A stretch of 64,000 nucleotides of DNA from Symsagittifera roscoffensis. Lineage: Eukaryota; Xenacoelomorpha; Acoela; Convolutidae. This document shows positions 46,440 through 58,204 of the stretch, piece by piece. A program made the position numbers and the translations under genes. Where the stretch lies: positions 55,766,397-55,830,396 of the forward strand of contig NC_087065.1 in NCBI RefSeq assembly GCF_963678635.1, given 5' to 3'. Numbering within the stretch: the first letter of the stretch is position 1; every line of letters starts with the position of its first letter. A model generated the notes under the pieces. The model ran no database searches, was not told where the DNA came from, and saw nothing but the letters and a program-made list of their open reading frames with translations.

Positions 46440-47880
46440 TCCTGCAGTTTCGTTTTCCGCGGTGCTTCCGCTTGATGTCCGCCACAGCAGTCCAAAAATG
46501 TTGACGATTCAATTTAAAATGACCCTCCAGGTTTCAAAAAAAAACATCTGTGGCCGAATTTCACAATCACTCTCATAAAATCCTCATGATTTATGTCCGT
46601 TGCGTCTTCATCTTCGATGCTAAAACCGATTGCTTTCATGCCCTGTTTGTAGGTTGGGCATGCTGATACATGATGATCTTTGGAACTGCATTTTGCGTCT
46701 CTCTTCCATATCATCCCTGGATTTGTACCAGTTGGTACCCTGGTTTGCAGCTACATTGTGAAAATTGCCATAATTGTTTCTGTGATAACCTGATCTCATC
46801 GGAGGCTTCAGTAATAGATTTTTCTTGGACTCCAGACGCAGCTCTTCCGGTGTAGGTGCCTTGTTGAAATAGGTGTGTAGTGTGTCGCTAACCTTGTCTC
46901 GAGGTCAACGTTTTTCACGCCATTAATGAACTTTGAGGCTACTGCCAATTTCATCCTGCTGTTTGGCTCGTCCGGTTGACTACGCCTTCTAAGAATTTCT
47001 AAGTCATCCATGAGTTTGTCTCGGATTTCATCTTTACGTTGCCTACGTTTCTCGAAGCGCATCATCACTTGGTGTCCTAGCACTCCCGAGCCAAAGCGAT
47101 TCAACAGGTTTTCAAGGATTTTCTCAGCAGTGTCCCTCTCGTATTGCTTTTTGTCTCTTTCAAGTTGCTGGTGAGCACACTGCATTCTTGTCTTTCGGTC
47201 AAGTCTTCTTACTCAAAATGCAGCGTCGGGACTTCTATCCAGGTGTCTATGCAACCATCAGATTCATCCTTATAACATCTCGCTTTCTTGAACACCCTTT
47301 TAGAGTTCTCGCTGCGCTCATTGGTCGTGGACAACCTTGTGAGAAAAACCTCCAAAAACGTGTTCAGAGGTTCAAATGCCGTGGCCACGGTCGTTGCATC
47401 CTGTGAATATCCCACTTGATCAGCCATCTCTGTTTTTGAGGCTCTGGAACTTTCTCTGGTGCTCTTCCTTGGTCCGAACGATTCCAATTTTTGAATTCAC
47501 CTCTTTCACTAGCATCTGCGTCTCGTGTAGGTCGTTCGTTCGAGATCTTCCTACTGCCAGTAGCGCTTTCTCTGATTTTCCTGGAATTTCTCGGCCTTTT
47601 ATCACCGGTGGCGTTGCTGGATGAGCTACCCCTTCCTCTTATTGATCCATAGGTCCTTCCTCTGTTTGGATGCTCGTTGAGGTTCACTCTTGGCTCTCTG
47701 CTAGCCTCTCTCGAGTGTGCTCCTCTATTCCTAGATCCTCTTCTGATTCCCAAGAGACCGTCCAATCAGTCCATGATAGCCTGAGTGCGTGTTTCCATCA
47801 TCTCATCTATCCTTGTATCGAGAGTCCCAAGAGTCTGCTCTTGTTGACTTCGAAGTTGCTCCAGAACATCTCTCAATAAT
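46440..47880 (-). pseudogene. gag region, unit 2 distal copy
   Basis: Knuckle remnant 46,514-46,714 (frame runs past the T-run here because the stop TAA is AAA), capsid 46,808-47,185, N-terminal capsid 47,209-47,487 and Arg/Ser linker 47,364-47,765. This copy continues past the point where the proximal copy is cut. Confidence 0.72.
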
Positions 47881-48078
47881 TTCTCTCTTTCTTCAGCTTC
47901 CCGCTTCATTCGCGACAAATTTCTGGCCAATTTTTCATCCACTCTCTCCTTTAAGCGTTTGTCGTGACTTCAAGGCCTCTTCCATTGATGCTCCGTTGTC
48001 CTTCAATGGAGTCACTAGTGGTGGCGTCACCTAGTTCGTGCCAGGCAGTTTTTTCCTGATTGAAATTTGCGATGTTCC

Positions 48079-48639
48079 TCACTGTCCTGAATTTTTTTCA
48101 TAAAACAACTCTAGTCCCCTTCTGTGGAACTCTCTTGACTGTTGTATTCCATCAATAGTCTTGTTTATGGTTCTGACCGCACCAAACCGATCCGAATAGC
48201 TAGTCTCCATGTTTGCGGATGCCTCGTTTTCATGAGTCGAAGTGTTTAGGCTTACTTGAGACTCAAAGTGAGCAATTTCTCCGTTGTCATCTTCTTCTTC
48301 TTGAATGTCTTCTTCATCACCTGATCCCGCTTTCAGATAAAACGGAAAAAAAATTCCCAAAGTGTTCTTGACTCGTTGAGAAAACAAGGAGAAGGTTGCT
48401 GACTTCTCTGTCAACCCATGCATCATGGTATTGTCAGTAGATGAGCCTCCTACTGCTGGATTTTCAGTCGAAATGTAAAACAGATCCGATATTTCCTCCC
48501 GATCAAGAATCCCGGTCGAAGTAGCGAAATCGTGGCCCTGTTCTACGGGAGTAGATTCTTTCGTTAACCTCCTATTCCCATTTCCTTCCGTTCCACTTGC
48601 TGTCCGATTCTCATCCAGACTACTTGTTTCAACCACCAT
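48079..48639 (-). pseudogene. acidic N-terminal ORF, unit 2
   Basis: 186-codon frame nearly identical to those in units 1 and 3. An upstream 74-codon frame (48,629-48,853: MSDSKYGSKRIKCVSSKKSN...) ends within its first codons in another frame. Confidence 0.55.
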
Positions 48640-49069
48640 TCTGCCTGAAATTGTCTTCCCCTTCTTGTTCCGAGGCTTCTCGGTCCTTTCTACAAAAGAA
48701 TAAAAGATTTTTTATTGATTTCCTTTGTTTCTTTGGTATGAATTTCCTAGAGCTATCAATTAGCTTAGGAATCCTCGACTTGTCTAGACTCATATTACTC
48801 TTTTTACTGCTCACACACTTGATTCTCTTGCTACCGTATTTGCTGTCTGACAACTGATATTTTTAACACAACATGATAATGTCCAAAAGTTTTAACAAGA
48901 AAGTGACCGCGAATCTTAATAAGTTATCATAGTACAGCGTATATAAAATTTATCTGATGATGTCAATAATTTTAAAAAATAGTGCAGTCACCACCCAAGC
49001 TAGAACAACTATTAAGAATTAAAAAATAAATGTTACTCAACTTGAACAAAGGTTTTCAAAAATGTGTGA
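48640..49069 (-). promoter_or_regulatory. 5' leader of the element, unit 2 (possible promoter)
   Basis: Same conserved AT-rich leader as in units 1 and 3, with the ataaattttatatac word. It is followed at 49,070 by the spacer of unit 3 with no LTR or integrase between. Confidence 0.35.
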
Positions 49070-50290
49070 GATGAGTCTGTCGTGGAGCATAACTCTGATG
49101 CAGATTTAGATGTAAATGATCTACTCATCCATCTAGACTCCCCAAACAAAACATTGTCCTTCTGGTCTTGTCCATCTACGTATCCAATTCCTTCAGTGTC
49201 CGGCTTTTCGGACAAATTTTCTTGCTCCGAGTTTTTCGACTCGGCTTCTATCAGACCTTGATCGGGCGCCTCGAAAGTGACTATTTTCTTCTGAGTTCCG
49301 ATCTCCTGTTCCTTTAACTTTTACGATGTCTTTAATTAAACACTTTGAGGAATTGAGGATACTAGTTGCTGAACTACTGTCCTAAAATCCCTTTCAGTTT
49401 CTTTGTGCTGGCGACTTGATGGTTTTATCCGTACTTCTATTCTCACTGACTGTCAGCAATGCCATTGTTGCTGCCCATTCAGGGTCATCTCTATTCATTT
49501 TTCTCTCCAGCAATCCAGCCATTACCCGCATCACTTCTGGCGTGACCTGCACCGTTTTATCTAGCAATGCGAGGCTATTTATGTTCATACGGGAGAGTTC
49601 CTAATGAACCAGGTTTTAACGTAGCAACAAATCCAAGGGCACTGGGTACTTTTTGGATAAGATCTCAATTTCTGCCGCTTTCTCCTCAAGGGGAAGTCTT
49701 CGTAGGTCTCTTTGTCCAAAAAACGAGAACCCTTCCCTGATCTCCGCCTGATTGGCCTGCTTCTGCTTCAATCTTCATAAACCTCAGTTTTCTTGCTGAG
49801 GCTGTCAGCATTCTGATGCTTTTCACGCATCGTGTGATCGATTATCATGTGGTAGCCATCCAACCTGACTATCCATCGACCAATGTAACTCTGGTCGATC
49901 GAGTAAGTTTTCAACCAGGAAAAGGCTTGGTTATTGACTCGCAACTTAAAGCAAGCAGCCCCAAATAGGCGCGTTACTTCTCCAAGAACGTGACTACCGC
50001 AAACATTTCTGCTTTTGGCGCACCGTATTTTATCTCAGTGACGCTCAATACCTTTCTGCCGTATGCAATGGGACGAAGAACTGTTCTCCCATTCCATTCT
50101 TGCTACTAATGCAGTTTTCCGGAAATGGCTACGACTGAAGCATCGGTGTCGAGAACATACATACCTTTCTCCGTGGGCACACGTGGCCTTGGCTCTTCGA
50201 ACAGCTCCCGCTTCATGTTCTAGAAGGCTTCTTGTGCTCTTTCATTCCGTTCGATTTGCATGCTTTTGTCGCGCATCAGTTGCTGCATTG
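49070..50290 (-). pseudogene. RNase H and spacer, unit 3
   Basis: Spacer frames MSEKPDTEGIGYVDGQDQKD (49,033-49,215) and MNINSLALLDKTVQV (49,394-49,588), then RNase H pieces from about 49,770 with NADSLSKK, GRWIVRLDGYHMI, KLRVNNQAF (Asp to Asn) and MYVLDTDASVVA. Confidence 0.72.
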
Positions 50291-50329
50291 GGTAGATTTT
50301 GTCAGCGTATCCTTTTATGAACTTTTAAA

Positions 50330-50935
50330 ACCTAGGAAGCTCATCAGCTGAGTGTTCGTTTTGGGGGCCTTCATGTTAACACGGCCTCCACCGCATCCGG
50401 ATCCGGCCTCACCACGTGCTTGTCTACCTGTCTTCCCAGATACTTTAATGAGGGTTTGCATTTCAAGCCAGCGCTTTTCATGCACTCAAAGACTCCGTCA
50501 AGTGTGTCAATAAGGTCCAACAAGGTGGGTGTCGCTTCGCTACAACTACGTCATCCACATACCACACCACGAGATTCCCATACTTCTTCGTTATGCTGGT
50601 CAAAGCATGAGCCATCAGTGTTTGAAAGGTCGACGCGCCTTGCACCAGCCGAAGGGTATCCTCTTCCAATGATACAAGCTTAAATCACATGCAAATCCGG
50701 TCTTTTCTCTATCCTGTTCCCGCAAGGGAACCTGCCAGAAAGCAGAACCCAGGTCCAGTCTGGTGAAAAACATGGCATCGCCAAGTTTCGAGAGGCTCTG
50801 GTTTATGCGTGGTATTGGGTAAGCGTCCATTATAGTCATCACATTCAGGTAGCGAAAGTAGCAGCAGAATCTTAGCTTTCCTCGTTTCTTTTTGGCGAAA
50901 AACGTCTGTGTTCCTCTTTAAAACTGCCCTTACAA
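50330..50935 (-). pseudogene. reverse transcriptase remnant, unit 3
   Basis: Same RT motifs as at 41.6-42.2 kb, including RLDLGSAFWQVPL and WYVDDVVVA, and the same two frameshifts. An extra base is missing in the KAPKTN segment relative to unit 2. Confidence 0.83.
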
Positions 50936-51372
50936 CTCAAACTCTCCTTCCCCAATCTTACCTGTTAGACACTATTAGATACTCTACTTCCAGCATAACC
51001 GGTTTTAGACTCTAGTTCATACGAAGAGGGGAGTTCCGGAAAACTCGATGAGCTCGATAAGCCGTCATCTATTTCAGAAATATTTCACCTAAAACTTTCA
51101 ACTCATCAGTCCTTTTTAAAACCAAATCTTTGTTGGCGTGAGTTGGACAGTCCTTTCCTCAATGCTTCTTCAGCTTCGACGTTTGTTCATAGTCCGTCCT
51201 CATTGGCAAAGCGTAGCCAAATTTCCTTCCACGGTGTATTGAAACCGTTGAGTGCGGTGTATTCAACAAAACACTCACACACAGCCCGTTTCGTGTGACA
51301 GAAAAAATCCAGTCTAAAACTACTGAAATCTGACTTTTGGGTTCGATGCCAGGAAAACCTGCTTAGTATCAC
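50936..51372 (-). pseudogene. protease to RT connector, unit 3
   Basis: Homologous to 42,171-42,617. Only a 61-codon shifted frame (51,187-51,372) remains open. Confidence 0.5.
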
Positions 51373-51960
51373 TCAATGGGTTTACATTTCTCATCCTAAA
51401 AATTGCTATTAAAGCCTACTTGGGCTGTAATTTTTCTTTTCTGTCTAAAAAAATGGTATCTTATTATCATCAGTTATAAACCTCTTCACTGGTCGCTTGA
51501 CATATTTCCTGTCTGGGTTACTAATCCTTATCAGTCCATTATTAAGGTCGATCATCACGTCAAAACTACTGACGAAGTCACGAAGTTACGCCCCAAGATG
51601 AACTGATCCGAATCGTCCAGATTCTCCACCAGGACAAAACTCATCCAGAGGTTCCGTCCTCCCATATGGAGGACTTTTATTGGAGTTCTCCCGGCCACGT
51701 AGATGGCTCCGCAGTTGGCGGCTGCCAACCTTAAGCTCGTCGGTATCAGGTCCTCCCTGGTGAAACACATCCTCTTCCATGTCTTTATCGGCATTTCACT
51801 GTCTACTGCTACTCTGTCTAGGAGTCCTGTCACTCCGATCTTCTTTCCATCGGTGTCTAGCAGATGTGCCGTCACATCTGCTTCATATCCAACGTGTACC
51901 GCATCTTGTTCCATCATGGCGTCAAGACCAATTCTACGGACCTTCAGTTCTTACTGACTC
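51373..51960 (-). pseudogene. aspartic protease region, unit 3
   Basis: 120-codon frame at 51,555-51,917 with VTGLLDRVAVDSEMPIKTW and DQFILGRNFV. DTG is DRV as in the other copies, and a further Val to Glu change follows. Confidence 0.8.
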
Positions 51961-52580
51961 GAAAATATCTGTTCTTCTTGGTCTTTGTTTATCGTGAGGT
52001 AGGTCTCCGTATTAGTACTAATCCCATCCACATTAAGCATCACTTGATTTTGTACGTAGACTTTGATGTAACGCCCGTGAAGTTTCATTGTTCGAGTGCC
52101 ACCCGTTGTTACCAAGGCTCGCACAGCTCTAGATTCAGTTCGTGTCTCTGCTTGTCTCAGATGATCCGCATAATTATCCAGATCCATAATGGTGAACTCC
52201 GAAGCTCCACTCAGCTTCCTGATTACCCGATGTCCCGCCACCGAGTTGTACTTTTGACTGTACTTTACTTCCTTGTGGCACCATCCCGAATGTCTGTCCG
52301 GATATCACGTTCAAACTCATGCTCAAACTGCTCGGAGCTTTCGTTTCTTCCACCACTGATGCTTCAAAGGCTTTGAGCTGTTCTTGAATTCTCTTGTTTT
52401 CGAGTTCGAGCTGGACATTTTGTTCTACTTCCCTTGTCGCCAACTCTTGTTGAGCTCTATTCAGGGCACCTCGTGCCACTGCTTTTTAGTCAATCTTAAA
52501 ATCTTTAGCTGCGGTTTCAGGCTCTGTTCCACTCCTTTTTGCTAGCACGGCTTGCATTTTCTTCGCATTTGCTTGCATTT
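51961..52580 (-). pseudogene. coiled-coil linker, unit 3
   Basis: Frames 52,174-52,479 and 51,951-52,241 cover the linker, with a shift near 52,245 and a TAG where other copies read Tyr-Lys (near 52,486). Confidence 0.62.
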
Positions 52581-52599
52581 AGCCAGCTCCTGCAGTTTC

Positions 52600-54024
52600 G
52601 TTTTCCGCGGTGCTTCCGCTTGATGTCCGCCACAGCAGTCCAAAAATGTTGACGATCTAATTTAAAATGACCCTCCAGGTTTCAAAAAAAAACATCTGTG
52701 GCCGAATTTCACAATCACTCTCATAAAATCCTCATGATTTATGTCCGTTGCGTCTTCATCTTCGATGCTAAAACCGATTGCTTTCATGCCCTGTTTGTAG
52801 GTTGGGCATGCTGATACATGATGATCTTTGGAACTGCATTTTGCGTCTCTCTTCCATATCATCCCTGGATTTGTACCAGTTGGTACCCTGGTTTGCAGCT
52901 ACATTGTGAAAATTGCCATAATTGTTTCTGTGATAACCTGATCTCATCGGAGGCTTCGGTAATAGATATTTCTTGGACTCAAGACGCAGCTCTTCCGGTG
53001 TAGGTGCCTTGTTGAAATAGGTGTGTAGTGTGTCGCTAACCTTTTCTCGAGGTCAACGTTTTTCACGCCATTAATGAACTTTGAGGCTACTGCCAATTTC
53101 ATCCTGCTGTTTGGCTCGTCCGGTTGACTACGCCTTCTAATAATTTCTAAGTCATCCGTGAGTTTGTCCCGGATTTCATCTTCACGTTGCCTACGTTTCT
53201 CGAAGCGCATCATCACTTGGTGTCCTAGCACTCCCGAGCCAAAGCGATTCAACAGGTTTTCAAGGATTTTCTCAGCAGTGTCCCTCTCGTATTGCTTTTT
53301 GTCTCTTTCAAGTTGCTGATGAGCGCACTGCATTCTTGTCTTTCGGTCAAGTCTTCTTACTCAAAATTCAGCTTCAGGACTTCTATCCAGGTGTCTATGC
53401 AACCATCAGATTCATCCTTATAACATCTCGCTTTCTTGAACACCCTTTTAGAGTTCTCGCTGCGCTCATTGGTCGTGGACAACCTTGTGAGAAAAACCTC
53501 CAAAAACGTGTTCAGAGGTTCAAATGCCGTGGCCACTGTCGTTGCATCCTGTGAATATCCCACTTGATCAGCCATCTCTGTTTTTGAGGCTCTGGAATGT
53601 TCTCTGGTGCTCTTCCTTGGTCCGAACGATTCCAATTTCTGAATTCACCTCTTTCACTAGCATCTGCGTCTCGTGTAGGTAGTTCGTTCGAGATCTTCCT
53701 ACTGCCAGTAGGGCTTTCTCTGATTGTCTTGGAATTTCTCGGCCTGTTATCACCGGTGGCGTTGCTGGATGAGCTACCCCTTCCTCTTATTGATCCATAG
53801 GTCCTTCCTCTGTTTGGATGCTCGTTGAGGTTCACTCTTGGCTCTCTGCTAGCCTCTCTCGAGTGTGCTCCTCTATTCCTAGATTCTCTTCTGATTCCCA
53901 AGAGACCGTCCAATCTGTCCATGAGAGCCTGAGTGCGTGTTTCCATCATCTCATCTATCCTTGTATCGAGAGTCCCAAGAGTCTGCTCTTGTTGACTTCG
54001 AAGTTGCTCCAGAACATCTCTCAA
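52600..54024 (-). pseudogene. gag region, unit 3
   Basis: Knuckle remnant 52,662-52,862, capsid 52,944-53,333, N-terminal capsid 53,357-53,635 and a 170-codon frame 53,512-54,024 from MRDVLEQLRSQQEQTLGTLD through the Arg/Ser linker to the capsid start. Carries the same knuckle lesions and nine-T run. Confidence 0.72.
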
Positions 54025-54226
54025 TCATTTCTCTCTTTCTTCAGCTTCCCGCTTCATTCGCGACAAGTTTGTGGCCAATTTTTCGTCCACTCTCTCCTTT
54101 AAGCTTTTGTCGTGACTTCAAGGCCTCTTCCATTGATGCTCCGTTGTCCTTCAATGGAGTCACTAGTGGTGGCGTCACCTAGTTCGTGCCAGGCAATTTT
54201 TTACTGATTGAAATTTGCGTTGTTCC

Positions 54227-54787
54227 TCACTGTCCTGAATTTCTTTCATAAAACAACTCTAATCCCCTTCTGTGGAACTCTCTTGACTGTTGTATTCCAT
54301 CAATAGTCTTGTTTATGGTTCTGACCGCACCAAACCGATCCGAATAGCTAGTCTCCATGTTTGCGGATGCCTCGTTTTCATGAGTCGAAGTGTTTAGGCT
54401 TACTTGAGACTCAAAGTCAGCAATTTCTCCGTTGTCATCTTCTTCTTCTTGAATGTCTTCTTCATCACCTGATCCCGCTTTCAGATAAAACGGAAAAAAA
54501 ATTCCCAAAGTGTTCTTGACTCGTTGAGAAAACAAGGAGAAGGTTGCTGACTTCTCTGTCAACCCATGCATCATGGTATTGTCAGTAGATGAGCCTCCTA
54601 CTGCTGGATTTTCAGTCGAAATGTAAAACAGATCCGACATTTCCTCCCGATCAAGAATCCCGGTCGAAGTAGCGAAATCGTGGCCCTGTTCTACGGGAGA
54701 AGATTCTTTCGTTAACCTCCTATTCCCATTTCCTTCCGTTCCACTTGCTGTCCGATTCTCATCCAGACTACTTGTTTCAACCACCAT
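54227..54787 (-). pseudogene. acidic N-terminal ORF, unit 3
   Basis: 186-codon frame, MVVETSSLDENRTASGTEGN onward, near-identical to the other units. Confidence 0.55.
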
Positions 54788-55220
54788 TCTGCCTGAAATT
54801 GTCTTCCCCTTCTTGTTCCGAGGCTTCTCGGTCCTTTCGACAAAAGAATAAAAGATTTTTTATTGATTTTCTTTGTTTCTTTGGTATGAATTTCCTAGAG
54901 CTATCAATTAGCTTAGGAATCCTCGACTTGTCTAGACTCATATTACTCTATCGCTTTTTACTGCTCACACACTTGATTCTCTTGCTACCGTAATTGTTGT
55001 CTGACAACTGATAATTTTAACACAACATGATAATGTCCAAAAATTTTAACAAGAAAGTGACCGCGAATCTTAATAAGTTATCATAGTACAGCGTATATAA
55101 AATTTATCTGATGATGTCAATATCTTTAAAAAATAGTGCAGTCACCACCCAAGCTAGAACATTTATTAAGAAATAAAAATAAATTGTACTCAACTTGAAC
55201 AAAAATTTTCAAAAATGTAT
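54788..55220 (-). promoter_or_regulatory. 5' leader of the element, unit 3 (possible promoter)
   Basis: Conserved leader with ataaattttatatac. Beyond 55,220 the flank has no counterpart in the other units. Confidence 0.35.
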
Positions 55221-55674
55221 ATATGTATTGCAGTCAGTCGCATTTTGTTAGTCGAACTGGTTTCTAAAGAAAGAGTTTGCCCTGTCTATTGCACCCTGTC
55301 TATTGCACCCACCGAGTTCTGTGCTACCTATCTGCCTTCGGATTGCGGCTAGACCTACTAAAAGTCTCAAGGCAACCACTCTCCCGAAACAAACAGTTTT
55401 GGATTGGAATCCAAATAAATCAGTGTCGAATTCTGTTTTTGATTAGAACTAGAGTCGCGATTCTCCGGGTTTAGACCTGTTTTGCTTTTACTACGGTCTT
55501 TTCAGTTCTTTTTTAAGGACAAATTACCGGTGCAGTCACTGGTTTCCTGTCTTTCTTGGTCTGCCTATTTGTCCTAATATCCTAATTATATTCATTAAAT
55601 GTCTTGCTTTTGCTTACGCACCTATTAGGATCCCTTCATGTGCATTCGTAAGAAAAAAATTGCAGACCCATCCG
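55221..55674. other. right flank of the retroelement array
   Basis: Includes a short direct repeat (cctgtctattgcaccctgtctattgcaccc). If the element's 5' LTR survives it would lie here, but I see no second copy of this sequence to prove it. Confidence 0.35.
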
Positions 55675-55905
55675 GATCGACATTCAGGGACCCTTCCGAC
55701 TTGGCAAAACCGGACCCCTCCAAATTGGGACCCCTCCGGGTTGGCAAAATAGGACACATCGATTTGGGAACCGTCCTGATTGGCAAACAAGAGGACCCCT
55801 CCAAATTGGGACCCCACCAGATTAGCAAAAAACAGGATCCCTCCGAATTGGGACCCCTACGGATTGGCAAAAAATGACCCTTCCAATTTGTCAAAAAAGT
55901 ATCCC
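55675..55905. repeat. ~50-nt minisatellite
   Basis: Four to five imperfect units of the form gacccctccaaattgg, gacccctccgg and attggcaaaa. Frames through it on both strands give Pro/Leu/Gly repeats (DPSKLGPLRVGK) because of the DNA repeat. Confidence 0.65.
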
Positions 55906-58204
55906 GAGACCTTTTCGGATACGCTTGCAGAGCCTATTAAGCACAATAAACTAAGCAGGAAGGGCTCCAGACCCCTCCGGAATGAAGTTAAGCTGCTTGT
56001 ATAACAGTTTCCCTCACTGTGAGGGGTCTTTGAACCTGCCTATTTCCGACTTGACTTTCGTTTTCTAGGTTCCCTAACCAACCTAAAATTGCCTTATTCA
56101 ACCGCCGTTGCTACCTTTTAAGAGGGGTATAAGGGCTTTCCAAAAAAATACAAAAAGTGAAGGGTCTACTTCAAAAAACCAGTGGTTTTGCTAAAATCAA
56201 TCTAAAAAAGTTCCTATGCTTATATTCTTCACAAAACAATTATTTTACCTCTAAGCCAACTTTATTGTTGTTCTAATGGTACCAAGATGAACTGGATTGG
56301 TCCAGCTATAAAGTAAAATAACTTTTGCCCAAGTTAAAAAATCTTTAAATTTATAGGTTCCATCTAACTTTTTCAGCAATTCTTGTCTTGTTGACCTAAA
56401 ATTTATTGACGCGAGCTTGAAAGGCCAATGAGTTTCTGTTTCAATGCAAAAAACCCAATCTAAAACGTTTCAGTTGAAAAAATTTGCCAAAAACAGTGAT
56501 ATTTGGACCCCTCCATATTGATGAATCCACTAAATCAAAACTCTTTAAATTCTGTCGATTCACTAATATATGTTGTCTGAACAAAAAACTTTATCCCCCT
56601 AATTCAAAATTTTTCTTGTTTTATGGCGTTTCGTTTTTTCAGACATCACGAACAATCGGATTTCGATACCCAATTAGTTCCAATGAAGTCCGAACTAAAC
56701 TCAACAGGTTCCTTCAACTAAATTGTAGAATTACGATGTATTCACTAACCTAGTGCTTTTTTGTTTCAAAACAAATCAATATCACGAAAATCGCAATTTG
56801 TGGGGGAGGGTTCAGAATATCACTGTCTTGACCCTAAGAACCGGTCTGTTTACGGCTTATTTTACTGAAACATGGCATAGAAATATTAATACAAGCAGCA
56901 TAAACAGTAGTACTAACAGTATTTTACCCTTCCGGGTGCGTCCAGTTTCCAAATAAAGGTGCTTAACTCGGAATTTTGCAACTCGGTGGAGGGTCAATAT
57001 AGTGCAGTAACTGCTGAGCCTCCCTATGACTGATATTGTACTTTCTGTAGTAAAAGGGATACAAAACTTGTTAACGATACCAACAGTCGATTGCCGTTGT
57101 CCTTGAGCCCATTATTGCTGCTCCTTGCACTGCTTGCCGAATCAGTCTTCCATTCTAATCCCTGGGCCCCTCCAGAATGAGCGCAAATTAGCCTTAACGT
57201 GCTTAAATACTCAAACAACCATACAGTACAGGCAGCAAAAACAGGCCACAACTTTGATCGTTACGATCCAGTTTGACTTAATTGCCTCTAATAAGAATAT
57301 ATTCAACAGCAGCATTAGGGAGGGTCAGATCACTTCTCTTCTGGGATCATGACTTCTTATGATTTTTTAATTTCTACTGTTTTTTATTTTTTGGCTTTTT
57401 CTTAGGTACTATACTACTTTTGATTAGTTTTTTGTATTCTTAAGTTTTTTTTGTCATATATCGCACAGGGAACGACGGAACGGCCGATCCCCCCACCCTT
57501 TATGGTACGTGAAGTTTCGGTCTCAACTAGGTGAAAAAATTAAATCAGGGAATCCGTAAGGCTATGCGATCCGAACCACCCTTCCGGCTCTTTGTTAAGG
57601 GCCTTACTTAGAGCATCCACTCAGCGCGGAGTGCTTCGTTAATAAGTCTGCCGATCATGATGTTAAAAAACTAACACACAAGAGCGCCATAAAAACATTC
57701 ATGAAACCTTCGCCCGGAAGTACATACCGACGGAAAATAAAGCTGGGCCCTAAAGCGACTGTCTTTAACCGTCTCTACCAGAACCAGTCCATTGTTTGAT
57801 TCATTAATATCGGGTCGACAAAGTCATCACTATTTAAGGCTAATAATCAAACCGCGCAAATTAACTTAGTTATATTCAAAAATAGTTACATCATGACTGG
57901 GTTTCACTATCTCTAGACCATGAGGTCACTCCTAAAAACAGGGCTTCTACATGTGGCAGTCGGTGATATTCTGAAGTTTCACCTTGATTTTGGGGGAAAC
58001 AATAATATTTGAAAACTTCGAATCGACCACCTCATGCTCAAGTTTGCAGCGGAATCTGAAATAAAAAGTCAATAAAATCAGAAGATTCGAAATATAATTG
58101 CGGGAATATTAACCAAAAAGAAAGCTAGAGTAAAATTGCTTTTCGCAGTTTTACGAAAATAATCAATATGAGTAGACTTGTCTTGTTCCCGACAGAGAGC
58201 ATTG
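55906..58204. other. unannotated stretch
   Basis: No gene, RNA or element domain is recognised. Short frames of 60-90 codons occur at random on both strands. Confidence 0.4.

Larger units (their letters stand above)
40321..49069 (-). mobile_element. array unit 2 (with 2.61 kb internal duplication)
   Basis: 8,749 nt between two identical junctions (gatgagtctg at 40,321 and 49,070). Inside, the block protease, linker, knuckles, gag occurs twice: 42,614-45,227 and again from 45,228 to about 47,840. The word tcaatggg marks both starts, 2,614 nt apart. The fusion agagtcaatggg at 45,228 recurs 8,758 nt to the left at 36,470. Confidence 0.82.
32955..55220 (-). mobile_element. tandem array of a defective Ty3/Gypsy-type retrotransposon
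   Basis: On the minus strand the domain order in a unit is acidic N-terminal ORF, gag capsid, zinc knuckles, coiled-coil linker, aspartic protease, RT, RNase H and, in unit 1 only, integrase. This order (integrase after RNase H) is that of Ty3/Gypsy elements. Units meet at the same junction (aaaaatgtat, ga, gatgagtctg) at 40,320 and 49,069. The left-most unit continues through this point into integrase, and the right-most continues into a different flank at 55,220. All frames are broken by stops and shifts, and the same lesions recur in the copies. No terminal LTR pair could be defined. Confidence 0.85.
49070..55220 (-). mobile_element. array unit 3 (basic unit)
   Basis: 6,151 nt. Simplest arrangement in the array: leader, N-terminal ORF, gag, linker, protease, RT, RNase H and spacer, each once. 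It ends at the unit junction without integrase. Its upstream border at 55,220 (aaaaatgtat, then atatgtattgcagtc) is the point at which the other units are joined to gatgagtctg. Confidence 0.82.

Noticed and set aside
35847-54993. Many plus-strand frames of 60-170 codons in the retroelement array
   Set aside because: They lie antisense to gag, protease and RT and recur only because the units do.
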